Shown: piece after piece, positions 45,926 to 56,568 of the stretch | Position numbering within the stretch: the stretch's first letter is position 1 | Layout: each line of letters begins with the position of its first letter | Assembly: GCF_009857135.1 (NCBI RefSeq) | Contig: NZ_CP047318.1 | Span: 1,736,001-1,800,000, forward strand | Origin: Streptomyces sp. HM190 | Lineage (GTDB): Bacteria > Actinomycetota > Actinomycetes > Streptomycetales > Streptomycetaceae | Direction: 5' to 3' | Length of the DNA stretch: 64,000 nucleotides | Position numbers and translations under genes: made by a program | The notes under the pieces: model-generated | Seen by the model: the letters and a program-made list of their open reading frames with translations, nothing else | What the model was told of the DNA's origin: nothing | Database searches by the model: none

Positions 45926-48034
45926 TCAATCTTTCGCGGATGCACTGCGGATTTCGTAGGCGTTAGGGCCGTGTTCCGGCTCGGTCTCTCCGGTGGCACC
46001 GGTTTCGGGCGGCGTGGTCTCGTCGTCGAGCAGCCGTTCGGCGACCCCGCGGTGCAGCCGGGCGGCCGCCGGGTCGCCGAGCCGTTCCAGGGTGTCGGCG
46101 AGCCGGATCTGCAGCGCGGCCTGCAGCCGGACGTCCTCGGCGCGCCGCGCCCACTCCACCGCCTCCTGGCAGGTGGCCAGCGCCTCCTCGGGACGCCCGG
46201 CGTACTCCTGGACACGGGCCATCTCGCTCAACGCCCTCGCCTGGGCTCCCACATCGCCGAGCCGGCGGTGGCCGGTGAGGGCCGAGCGCCAGTTGCGCAG
46301 CGCCTCGCCGTAGCGGCCCGCGTAGGTGTACGCGGTGGCGATGCGGCCGTACAGCCGGGCGGCGTCCTCGCGCTCGTCCCGGGCGAGCCGCTGGGCCAGC
46401 GCCCTGCCGTACCAGTCGGCGGCCCGTTCGTAGTCCTCCAGCTCCTGGTGGGCGCCGCCTACGGATTCCATCGCGCGGCCGGTCGCGTAGGGGTCGTTCG
46501 CCTGCCGTCCGGCGTCGAGGGCGGCCCGGTAGCGGGCCAGCGCCGCCCTCGTCCGGCCGGTGCGGGCGTCGAGGTCCCCCAGGTTCAGCAGGGCCGCGGC
46601 CTTCTCACGGGGCAGGTCGCGGCGCTCGGCGACATCGAGGACGAGCCGGTGGACGCCGTACAGGTCGGCGGCCACGGCCTGGGTGCCGAAGTGCGCCACC
46701 AGGGCCCGGACGAGCTGGGACATCAGCCGCCGGGCGAGGGTGTCCAGCCGGCCGTCGGCGACGGCGAGCCGGGCGGCGGCGAGCAGCGCGGGCCGGCGGA
46801 CCCGCAGCCACTCCTCGGCGGCCCGAGGGCTCGGGAACCGCAGTGCCTTGGGCATCTCCAGAAGCTTCTCGCGGGCGAGCGGCCTGTCGGTCTCGGTGAT
46901 GGCCCGGCAGGACTGGAGCAGCCGTACCGTCCGCTCCAGCATCCGCGCCCGTGCCAGCTCGAGCTCGCCCGGCTTCTCCAGGCTCTCGGCGGCGGCCCGC
47001 AGCAGCGGCTGGAGGCAGCCGGGGACCTCGTACTGCGGCATCGCCGAGTCGGCCCGGTGCAGGAACCCCAGGGCGACGAGGTCGTCCAGCACGGTGCGGG
47101 CCGCGCCGACCGAGCATCCGGCGAGCCCGGAGGCGACGTGCGGGTCGACCAGGCCGGCCGGGGCGAGGGCCAGCAGGCGCAGGGTCCGGGCGGCGGGGCC
47201 GGGCAGCGCCGCGTACGCGAACCGGAAGACCCTGGCGAGGACCGGGCCCTCGTCGTCCTCGGCGCGCAGCTGCTTGGCGAGGTCGGAGACGGCGGCCGTG
47301 GGCCGGGCGGCGAGCCATCCGCCGGCGAGCCGGAGCGCGGCGGGCTGCGCCGCGCACGCCTCGGCGAGGATCTCGGCGGAGCGCGGGTCGACGGTGATGC
47401 GCACCGAGCCGGTGAAGCGTTCCAGCAGGGCCACCGCGGACTTGGTGTCCAGTCCGCCCAGGGTGCACGGGCGGACGTCGGAGATGCCCGTCAGCGGGCC
47501 TCCGGAGACCGCGACGACCAGGGAATCGGGTGTGTCCGGCAGCAGGGCGTCGACCTGTTCGGCGTCGACCGCGTCGTCCAGCAACAGCACCACCCGGCGG
47601 TCGGCCAGTGCCTCGCGCAGCGCCTCGCTGAGGTCGTCCTCGTCGGCCCCGGCGGGCACCGGGAGGCCGAGTCCGCCGAGCAGGTGGCCGACGGCCCGCT
47701 CGACCGGGACGCGGGTGCCGTCCGGCTCGGCGAGGCGGGTCCGCAGCACGCCGTCGGGGTAACCGTGGGCGACCTGCCGGACGAGCTCCTCGGCGAGCGC
47801 CGTACGGCCGAAGCCGGGCCGCCCGGCGATGAGCAGCACACGCGCGTGCGGTGCCTTGCGGCCGGCGAGGGTGTTGAGCCCGGCGCGGTCGATGTCGGCC
47901 CGCAGCTCCTTCAACTCCCGTGTCCTGCCGAGGAACTGACTGTCCGTGGGGGCGGCCTCGACAGCCGGGGGCCGCCCTGTTCCGGACGCCGGGGCTCCCC
48001 CGGTGTCCACCGCCTGATCCGCCACGGGCCACAC
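45926..48034 (-). CDS. STAND/NB-ARC ATPase with TPR repeats
   Basis: This 702-residue signalling ATPase has a short N-terminal tail and an NB-ARC-like domain (about 35-330). The P-loop reads IAGRPGFGRTAL (Lys replaced by Arg) and Walker B is VVLLLDDAVD. Winged-helix segments follow, then TPR-type helical repeats (about 480-680, e.g. AALLNLGDLDARTGRTRAAL). There is no N-terminal DNA-binding or effector domain, unlike AfsR. It probably works as a scaffold or regulator whose partner is unknown. GTG start at 48034 with GGGAG upstream. Confidence 0.8.
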   Translation of the reverse strand: MWPVADQAVDTGGAPASGTGRPPAVEAAPTDSQFLGRTRELKELRADIDRAGLNTLAGRKAPHARVLLIAGRPGFGRTALAEELVRQVAHGYPDGVLRTRLAEPDGTRVPVERAVGHLLGGLGLPVPAGADEDDLSEALREALADRRVVLLLDDAVDAEQVDALLPDTPDSLVVAVSGGPLTGISDVRPCTLGGLDTKSAVALLERFTGSVRITVDPRSAEILAEACAAQPAALRLAGGWLAARPTAAVSDLAKQLRAEDDEGPVLARVFRFAYAALPGPAARTLRLLALAPAGLVDPHVASGLAGCSVGAARTVLDDLVALGFLHRADSAMPQYEVPGCLQPLLRAAAESLEKPGELELARARMLERTVRLLQSCRAITETDRPLAREKLLEMPKALRFPSPRAAEEWLRVRRPALLAAARLAVADGRLDTLARRLMSQLVRALVAHFGTQAVAADLYGVHRLVLDVAERRDLPREKAAALLNLGDLDARTGRTRAALARYRAALDAGRQANDPYATGRAMESVGGAHQELEDYERAADWYGRALAQRLARDEREDAARLYGRIATAYTYAGRYGEALRNWRSALTGHRRLGDVGAQARALSEMARVQEYAGRPEEALATCQEAVEWARRAEDVRLQAALQIRLADTLERLGDPAAARLHRGVAERLLDDETTPPETGATGETEPEHGPNAYEIRSASAKD

Positions 48035-48190
48035 TCCCGTCCCACCGCACGAGCCAGCCCGCCGGGACTCCGATGCGGGCGTTTCCCGAGCCTAGTTCAC
48101 GCTCTGCGACGATCTCGGCGGAGCGGGGCGGACGGATCCCCCGATCGGATCAGCAGATCTTACGACTGGAACCGTCGGGGGGAGCGACCC

Positions 48191-48817
48191 CTACGACTCG
48201 AACGGGCGCGCGGGCCACGGCGCCTCGGCCGGACGCAGGGCGTCCTCCCCGTCGCCGCTGCGCGCCGCCACCAGCGACAGCGCGCCCACCACCAGGCAGT
48301 TGTTGTGCAGCTCCCCGGCGAGGACACCGCGGACCAGTTCGTCGAGGGGCACCCGGGCCAGCTCCATGTCGGCCTCCTCGTCCTCCACCGCGAAGCGCCG
48401 TCCGTCGGCCTCGGAGAGGTCGCGGGCGAGGAAGACGCGGACGGCCTCGTCGCAGCCGCCGGGGGTGGTGTAGACGTCGGTCAGCACCCGCCAGTCCTCC
48501 GCCTTGACGTGCGCCTCCTCGTACAGCTCGCGCTGGGCGGCGTGCAGCGGGTTCTCGCCCGGCACGTCCAGGAGGCCCGCCGGGATCTCCCACAGCTTCT
48601 GGCGCACGGGGTGGCGGTACTGGCGGAGCACCAGGACCCGGTCCTGGTCGTCGAGGGCGAGAACGGCGACGGAACCGGGGTGGACCTGGTAGTCCCGCCG
48701 GACGACCGAACCGTCGGGCATGACCACGTCGTCGGTGCGCACGGAGGTCTTGTTGCCGGTGAACGGCGTCTCGCTCGCCCGGACCTCCCACTCCTCGGCG
48801 GTGTCCTTGATCGTCAT
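48191..48817 (-). CDS. NUDIX hydrolase, ADP-ribose pyrophosphatase-like
   Basis: This 208-residue NUDIX enzyme has the box GLLDVPGENPLHAAQRELYEEAHV and upstream motif LVLRQYRHPVRQKLWEIPAG, typical of ADP-ribose pyrophosphatases. These split ADP-ribose to AMP and ribose 5-phosphate. ATG at 48817 (MTIKDTAEEWEV) is preceded by AGGACGAG. It lies downstream of pyrG on the same strand (119-nt gap), as in many actinobacteria. It might help dispose of ADP-ribose made by the 36-39 kb cluster. Confidence 0.9.
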   Translation of the reverse strand: MTIKDTAEEWEVRASETPFTGNKTSVRTDDVVMPDGSVVRRDYQVHPGSVAVLALDDQDRVLVLRQYRHPVRQKLWEIPAGLLDVPGENPLHAAQRELYEEAHVKAEDWRVLTDVYTTPGGCDEAVRVFLARDLSEADGRRFAVEDEEADMELARVPLDELVRGVLAGELHNNCLVVGALSLVAARSGDGEDALRPAEAPWPARPFES

Positions 48818-48936
48818 GTCGACTCGTCCTCCCACACGTGCCACGCAACCGGGGCGCACCTCCCGAAAGAGACGCACCCCGGTCACCGTACAACTCCTGC
48901 GTCGCGCAACTGGCCGTCACCAGTCGCGACTTGCCG

Positions 48937-50604
<1,668 letters not shown>

Positions 50605-51142
50605 GGCCAAGAGGGGGCTCCCGTGGTCGCGGTTCTGGGTGCGGATCGGCCGCCGCCCGATGGGGTCGCCGGGGGGTGCCGTCGCTGCGGTTCGGGGGTC
50701 CCTTGCGAGTCGGGGCGCCCACCGGTCCACGGGCTACCAGGGTATCAGCGACCGGCCACGATCGCTTCCGGCCACTCTCCGCGCACGGGCCGCCACGGAC
50801 TTCGTACGACAGTCGGCGAATACCGGCCGCGGGTCACCCCTGGCTCACTCGTTCGGCCCACTCGCGTTGCCTGGAGCGGCACGCGCAGCCCCCCGGTGCG
50901 TCGTATCCTCTTCGGACACTCGCTGCCGAGCCCGGCCGGGGAAACGGCACCACCCCAGCCCGTCTCCGGAAACACGCGAGCTCGTCAGTCCGTTGAGCAA
51001 CGATGGCCTCATATGCGTTGAGGATCGTTGAGCGACATCGCATGACACCGTCCCTTGGATCACTCTGGAAACATCCATCCTTTGTCGATCCCTTGGGTCC
51101 CTAGACCGCACACCGCACAGCGACCGCCCCTCGGGGGGCGAC
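50605..51142. other. Divergent intergenic region pyrG/GH15
   Basis: This 538-bp region has three CGTTGAG heptamers (50991-50997, 51016-51022, 51026-51032) and a repeated CCCTTGG[A/G]TC element near 51052 and 51091, all close to the GH15 gene start. They may be promoter or operator elements. I see no coding sequence. Confidence 0.45.
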
Positions 51143-52969
51143 GTGGCCGTTCGACTGGAGTTGCACGTGGCCGGGCGCATCGAAGACTACGCACTCATCG
51201 GAGACATGCAGACCGCTGCCCTGGTCTGCCGGGACGGGACGGTCGACTGGCTGTGCCTGCCCCGCTTCGATTCCCATGCCGTCTTCGCGGGCCTCCTCGG
51301 CACCGAGGAGCACGGCTTCTGGCGGCTGGGTCCCGCCCACGCCGCCGACGCGGAGCCGCCGACGGCCTCCCGCCGCCGGTACCGCGGCGACTCGCTGATC
51401 CTGGAGTCCGAGTGGGACACCCCGCGCGGCACGGTCCGTGTGACCGACTTCATGCCGCCGCGTGACGGCGCCCCGCAGGTGATCCGGATCGTCGAGGGCG
51501 TCAGCGGCCGGGTCCCGATGCGCTCCGCGCTGCGGATGCGCTTCTCCTACGGCCGGGTCGTGCCGTGGGTGCACAAGCACGAGGGGCGCACGGTGGCCGT
51601 CGCCGGCCCGGACTCGGTGTGGTTCGACACCGAGTGCGAGACGTACGGCAAGGCGCTGACCACCTACGCCGACTTCACGGTGACTCCGGGCGACCGCATC
51701 GCCTTCACCATCTCGTGGCAGCCTTCCCACAAGGAGCCGCCGCCGCTGCCCGAGCCCGAGCCGTCGCTGCAGGCCACGGAGGAGTTCTGGCGGGAGTGGG
51801 TGGAGCACTGCACGTACCACGGCCCGTACCGCGAGGCGGTGGTCCGCTCCCTGATCACGCTGAAGGCCCTGACGTACGCCCCGACCGGTGGCATCGTCGC
51901 CGCGCCGACGACCTCCCTGCCCGAGCACATCGGCGGCGTCCGCAACTGGGACTACCGCTACACCTGGCTGCGCGACGCGGCGATCACCCTCTCCTCGCTG
52001 CTGCGCACCGGGTACCGGGACGAGGCCCGCGCCTGGCGCGAGTGGCTGCTGCGGGCGGTCGCCGGCGACCCGGAGAACCTGCAGATCATGTACGGCATCG
52101 CCGGTGAGCGGGAACTGGGCGAGGCCGAGCTGGAGTGGCTGCCCGGCTACGAGAACTCCGCGCCCGTCCGGGTCGGCAACGGCGCCGCGCACCAGCTCCA
52201 GCTGGACGTGTACGGCGAGGTCACCGAGGCCCTGCACCTGGCCCACATGACGGGGCTGGCCCGCAACGACTACGCCTCCCTGCTCCAGCTGAAGCTGATC
52301 CGCTACCTGGAGGACCACTGGGACGAGCCGGACGAGGGCATCTGGGAGGTGCGCGGTCCGCGCCGCCACTTCGTGCACTCCAAGGTGATGGCCTGGGTCG
52401 CGGTGGACCGCACGATCAAGCTCATCGAGTCCGGTGACGCGGACGGCCCGCTGGAGAAGTGGCGCGAGCTGCGCGACGACATCCACCGGGACGTGTGCGA
52501 GAAGGGCTACGACAAGGAGCGCAACACCTTCACGCAGTCGTACGGCTCGAAGGAGCTGGACGCGTCGCTGCTGCTGATCCCCCAGATGGGCTTCCTGCCG
52601 CCGGACGACAAGCGCGTCATCGGCACCATCGAGGCGATCCAGCGGGAACTGTCGACACCGGACGGCTTCATCCTGCGCTACCCGACCGCCGGTGAGGACG
52701 AGGGCGTGGACGGGCTGCCGGGCGACGAGGGCGCCTTCCTCGCCTGCTCGTTCTGGATGGCGGACGACCTGGCGATGATCGGCCGCGTCGACGAGGCCCG
52801 CAAGCTCTTCGAGAAGCTGCTGTCCCTCCGCAACGACCTGGGCCTCCTGGCCGAGGAGTGGGACCCCGTGCTCAAGCGCCAGGTCGGCAACTTCCCCCAG
52901 GCGTTCAGCCATGTCCCCCTCATCGACACGGCGCTCCGGCTGACCGCATCGGGGGCGTACGGGGGCTGA
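51143..52969 (+). CDS. Glycoside hydrolase family 15 (glucoamylase/trehalase-like)
   Basis: This 608-residue inverting glycosidase has an N-terminal beta-sandwich domain (about 1-220) and a C-terminal (alpha/alpha)6 barrel with the motif GVRNWDYRYTWLRDAA. Catalytic acidic residues are probably in LPEHIGGV-adjacent barrel loops and near LLAEEWDPV. It has no signal peptide, so it is intracellular. In actinobacteria, this group often hydrolyses trehalose rather than starch. It starts from GTG at 51143. Confidence 0.88.
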   Translation: MAVRLELHVAGRIEDYALIGDMQTAALVCRDGTVDWLCLPRFDSHAVFAGLLGTEEHGFWRLGPAHAADAEPPTASRRRYRGDSLILESEWDTPRGTVRVTDFMPPRDGAPQVIRIVEGVSGRVPMRSALRMRFSYGRVVPWVHKHEGRTVAVAGPDSVWFDTECETYGKALTTYADFTVTPGDRIAFTISWQPSHKEPPPLPEPEPSLQATEEFWREWVEHCTYHGPYREAVVRSLITLKALTYAPTGGIVAAPTTSLPEHIGGVRNWDYRYTWLRDAAITLSSLLRTGYRDEARAWREWLLRAVAGDPENLQIMYGIAGERELGEAELEWLPGYENSAPVRVGNGAAHQLQLDVYGEVTEALHLAHMTGLARNDYASLLQLKLIRYLEDHWDEPDEGIWEVRGPRRHFVHSKVMAWVAVDRTIKLIESGDADGPLEKWRELRDDIHRDVCEKGYDKERNTFTQSYGSKELDASLLLIPQMGFLPPDDKRVIGTIEAIQRELSTPDGFILRYPTAGEDEGVDGLPGDEGAFLACSFWMADDLAMIGRVDEARKLFEKLLSLRNDLGLLAEEWDPVLKRQVGNFPQAFSHVPLIDTALRLTASGAYGG

Positions 52970-53115
52970 CGCACGCCTCCCGGTCCGCCGCGCACGGCGG
53001 CGGACCGGCGCACGACCAGGCGCACGCAGCAAGCGCTTGCGCCTGGTTCGGGGCTCGCGACCACCCCGGAGGGCGCCCTCTCAGTCGAGCAGGACCGAAC
53101 GGGCGTACCGGCCCA

Positions 53116-53312
53116 GTGCCGTGACCGGCAAGGTTCGCCGGAAAGCTCGCGGCGTCCGGTGCGGTGCCGCGCACGGCGGAGCATGACCCGCGTACCGGAT
53201 GTACGCGGGTCATGCGACAACGCCGCGGCGCGGCCCTCCCGCTCGAGCGACGCCGAGAGTGGGGGAGCCGTGCCGGGCGGCGCGAGCCGGTGAACCTTTC
53301 CGGTCACGGCAC
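53116..53312. repeat. Long imperfect inverted repeat
   Basis: Arm 1 (53116-53141) GTGCCGTGACCGGCAAGG... and arm 2 (53287-53312) match at 24 of 26 positions when inverted. Similarity continues inward for about 20 nt. The arms enclose a hairpin at 53182-53214. It could form a large cruciform or be a remnant of a small mobile element. Confidence 0.6.
53182..53214. terminator. Hairpin after the GH15 gene
   Basis: A perfect 14-bp stem (CATGACCCGCGTAC / GTACGCGGGTCATG) has a 5-nt loop. It is the likely terminator of the GH15 gene. Another imperfect hairpin at 53015-53047 lies closer to the stop. Confidence 0.65.
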
Positions 53313-53355
53313 TAGCCTGGAAGAAGTCCTGTCCCCTGGCTGAAAGGGGCCGGTC

Positions 53356-54765
53356 ATGGCTCCCCTTTCCAAGGCACACACGGCGCTGATCGAACTCCGC
53401 GAGGATCTGACCGGCGAGGTGCTCGCCCCGGGGGACCCCGGGTACGACGACGCCCGGGCGGTGTTCAACGGGATGATCGACCGGCATCCAGCAGTGATCG
53501 CCCAGTGCGAGAACCCGACCGATGTCGTCCGGGCCGTGCGCTTCGGCCGCGACCTCGACCTCAACATCGCGGTGCGCGGCGGCGGCCACAGCGTCGCCGG
53601 GTCGGCCGTCAACGACAACGGCCTGGTCGTCGACCTGCGCCGGATGCACGCCGTCAAGGTCGACCCCGCCGCGCGCAGCGTCCGTGTCGAGGGCGGCGCC
53701 ACCATGAGCCACCTCGACCGGGCCACCGAGCCGTACGGTCTCGCCACCACCGGCGGCCGGGCCTCGACCACCGGCGTCGGCGGCTTCGTCCTCGGCGGCG
53801 GCAGCGGCTGGCTGGAACGGGCCTTCGGTCTCGCCGTCGACAACCTCCTCGGCGTGGAACTGGTGACCGCCGACGGCCGCACGGTCCACGTGACCGCCGA
53901 GGAGAACCCGGAGCTGTTCTGGGCCCTGCACGGCGGCGGCGGCAACTTCGGCGTCGCCACCGCCCTCACCCTGCGTCTGCACGAGCTGCCCGCCTTCTCG
54001 ATCGCCCTGCTGCTGTACGAACCGGAGCACGGCCCGGAGGTCGTCCGCGTCTTCCGCGAGGTCGTCGAGAACGGCCCGCGCGAGGCCGGCGGGGGCGTCC
54101 TGTACTTCACCGGCCCGCCCGAGGAGTTCGTCCCCGCGCACATGGTGGGCAGGCTGGTGTGCGGGACGCTCCTGACCTACGTCGGCACCGAGGACGACAT
54201 GCGCAAGATCGCCCAGCCCCTGCTGGCCCTGCCGCACGGGGCCGAGGTCGTCGGCACGATGCCGTACGCGGACGTGCAGTGCATGATCGACGACCCGCCC
54301 GGTCTGCGGAACTACTGGTCGGCTGAGTACCTGACCGGCCTGCCGGACGACGTGGTCGACGTCTTCTGCGCCCAGGCCCGGTCGATGCCGGTGCCGACCA
54401 ACTCGCAGCACATCCTCTTCCCCTATGGCGGCGCGGTCGCCGACGGGCCCGCCGAGTACCCGGTGCCGTACCGGGACGCCCCATGGGCCGTGCACCCCTT
54501 CGGCGTCTGGCAGGACCCGGCGGACGACGAGCGGACCATCCGGTGGGTCCGGGACGTCCGCGAGCAGGTCCGGCCGTGGAGCACCGGCGCGGTCTATCTG
54601 AACTTCATCGGCGACGAGGGCGAGGGCCGGGTCCTGGCGGGTCTGGGCGCCCGGAACGCCCGGCGGCTGATGGCGGTGAAGGCCGAGTACGACCCCGACA
54701 ACGTCTTCCGCTTCAACCACAACATCCCGCCGCGCGACCCGAGGGGCCGACCCGTCACCCACTGA
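53356..54765 (+). CDS. FAD-linked oxidoreductase, berberine-bridge-like
   Basis: This 469-residue flavoprotein has a PCMH-type FAD-binding domain (VRGGGHSVAGSAVNDNG) and a C-terminal BBE motif (YDPDNVFRFNHN). His78 in RGGGHS is the expected covalent FAD attachment point. The second attachment Cys of bicovalent relatives is not evident. Such enzymes oxidise sugars, aldehydes or secondary metabolites; the substrate here is unknown. ATG follows AAAGGGG. It is followed by the PucR regulator gene on the same strand. Confidence 0.85.
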   Translation: MAPLSKAHTALIELREDLTGEVLAPGDPGYDDARAVFNGMIDRHPAVIAQCENPTDVVRAVRFGRDLDLNIAVRGGGHSVAGSAVNDNGLVVDLRRMHAVKVDPAARSVRVEGGATMSHLDRATEPYGLATTGGRASTTGVGGFVLGGGSGWLERAFGLAVDNLLGVELVTADGRTVHVTAEENPELFWALHGGGGNFGVATALTLRLHELPAFSIALLLYEPEHGPEVVRVFREVVENGPREAGGGVLYFTGPPEEFVPAHMVGRLVCGTLLTYVGTEDDMRKIAQPLLALPHGAEVVGTMPYADVQCMIDDPPGLRNYWSAEYLTGLPDDVVDVFCAQARSMPVPTNSQHILFPYGGAVADGPAEYPVPYRDAPWAVHPFGVWQDPADDERTIRWVRDVREQVRPWSTGAVYLNFIGDEGEGRVLAGLGARNARRLMAVKAEYDPDNVFRFNHNIPPRDPRGRPVTH

Positions 54766-54862
54766 AAGCGCCCCCGCCGCGCGCTCCCCCGGCGGGCGCT
54801 CCCGAGAGCGGCTTCCGGCGCGAAGATGCCCGGTCGGGCCGTGCACGGGTACCGTCCGGTCC

Positions 54863-56512
54863 ATGGACACCCGTGACAGCCGCCCGCCCGCCGACGGTCG
54901 TGAGGTACCGGGCGGTATCACCGTGCGGCGGGCGCTGGAGCTGCCCGGGTTGCGCGGCGGGCTGCCGGAGGTCCTGGCCGGCGCCGACCGGCTGGACCGC
55001 ACCGTGCGCTGGGTGCACGCGGGCGAGGTCCCCAACATCGCCTCGCTCCTCAAGGGCGGCGAGCTGCTGCTGACCACGGGCTACGGGCTCGGCACACGCC
55101 CCGCCGACCAGCGGGCGTTCGTGCGGACGCTGGCCGAGCGCGGTATCGCGGCGCTCGTCGTCGAGCTGGGCCCGCGGTTCACGCGCCTGCCCCCGGCCCT
55201 GGTGGAGACCGCGCGCTCGGCCGGTCTCCCGCTGGTCCAGCTGCACCGCGAGGTGGCGTTCGTGACGGTCACCGAGGAGATCCACACCGAGATCGTCAAC
55301 GGCCACTACGCGCTCCTCCAGCAGGCCGAGGAGGTCCACCGCCGCTGCACCGAGGCGCTGCTCGGCGGCGGTGGGGTGCCCCAGGTCCTCGGCATCCTGG
55401 CCGACTTCAGCGGCAACCCGGTCTTCCTGGAGACCGCCGACGGCCGGCTCCTGTACGCCGCCGGGGCCGGGCCCGCCGACACCGATCCGCTCCAGGTGTG
55501 GGAGGGGCTGCGGGACCGGCACCAGGACGAGCCGCCGGCCGGGACGACCATCGTCGACGTACCGGGCGGCGGACCGGGCACGGGCTCGGTACGGGCCCGG
55601 CTGGTCCTCCTGCCCGTGGTCGCGCCGCTGGCCCCGGTGCACCGTATGGCCGCCGAGCGGGCGGCCGGCGTCCTCGCCGTCGTCCTGATGCAGGCCCGCC
55701 AGGAGGAGGAGCTGGCGGCGCGCGGGCGCGGCGACTTCCTCACCGACCTCGCCGAGGGCCGTGTCGCGGCGGAGGACGCCCCCGCCCAGGCCCGGGTGCT
55801 GGGTTTCCGACCGGGTGGCGGGCCGCTGCTGCCGGTGGTGATGAAACTCGCCGACGGCCTGTCGCCGGGCGGTGGCTGGGCGGTGCTGGCCCGCGCGGTC
55901 GGCGAGGAGCTGACCCTGGTGGGGGTCCCCGTCCTGCTGGGGGTCCGGCCGGTCGAGGGCCGCGTTCCCCTGCTGGTGGGCCTGCGGGAGGAGGCGGAGC
56001 GTCCGGCGGTGGCGGACAAGGTGGCGGCGGCGCTGCGGGCGGGCGTGGAGCGGGCCGGGATGCGGCGGCCGGGCGGCCGGCCGCCCGTGGTGGTGGTCGG
56101 GGTGCCCGGCGGCTGGGCGGCCGCCTCGGCGGGGCTCAGGCACGCGGCGGAGACGGCGACGGCCGCGCAGGGGCTGGGCGACCGCCTCTGGTACGACGCC
56201 CGGCGCCTGGACATCGACCTGCTGCTGTGGCGGCTGCGCGACCATCCCGACCTGGCCGCCTTCGTGGACCGCGCGCTCGGGCCCCTCCTCGACCACGACA
56301 GCCGCTCCCGGCCGCCGCTGCTGCCGACCCTGCAGACGTACCTCGCCCACGCCGGCCGCAAGGCGGAGACGGCCCGCGAGCTGCATCTGAACCGGCAGAC
56401 CCTCTACAACCGCCTCGCCCGCATCGGCGAGCTGCTCGGCACGGACCTCGACGACCCGCAGACGGTCCTGGCCCTGAGCCTGGCGCTCAGGGCCCGCAGA
56501 CTCGTGCCGTAG
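54863..56512 (+). CDS. PucR family transcriptional regulator
   Basis: This 549-residue regulator has an N-terminal PurC-like ligand-sensing domain (VRRALELPGLRGGLPEVLAGAD; NIASLLKGGELLLTTGYGLG). A GGDEF-like central domain follows. The C-terminal HTH is of PucR type (AETARELHLNRQTLYNRLARI). These proteins typically sense purine- or amine-derived metabolites and activate catabolic genes. The nearby FAD oxidoreductase is the best target candidate, but the 97-bp gap has no obvious operator. Confidence 0.88.
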   Translation: MDTRDSRPPADGREVPGGITVRRALELPGLRGGLPEVLAGADRLDRTVRWVHAGEVPNIASLLKGGELLLTTGYGLGTRPADQRAFVRTLAERGIAALVVELGPRFTRLPPALVETARSAGLPLVQLHREVAFVTVTEEIHTEIVNGHYALLQQAEEVHRRCTEALLGGGGVPQVLGILADFSGNPVFLETADGRLLYAAGAGPADTDPLQVWEGLRDRHQDEPPAGTTIVDVPGGGPGTGSVRARLVLLPVVAPLAPVHRMAAERAAGVLAVVLMQARQEEELAARGRGDFLTDLAEGRVAAEDAPAQARVLGFRPGGGPLLPVVMKLADGLSPGGGWAVLARAVGEELTLVGVPVLLGVRPVEGRVPLLVGLREEAERPAVADKVAAALRAGVERAGMRRPGGRPPVVVVGVPGGWAAASAGLRHAAETATAAQGLGDRLWYDARRLDIDLLLWRLRDHPDLAAFVDRALGPLLDHDSRSRPPLLPTLQTYLAHAGRKAETARELHLNRQTLYNRLARIGELLGTDLDDPQTVLALSLALRARRLVP

Positions 56513-56568
56513 CGCACGCCGGCGTCAGGGCCCCGGACACGCGCGCCCCCGGACACGCGCGCGGGGCG

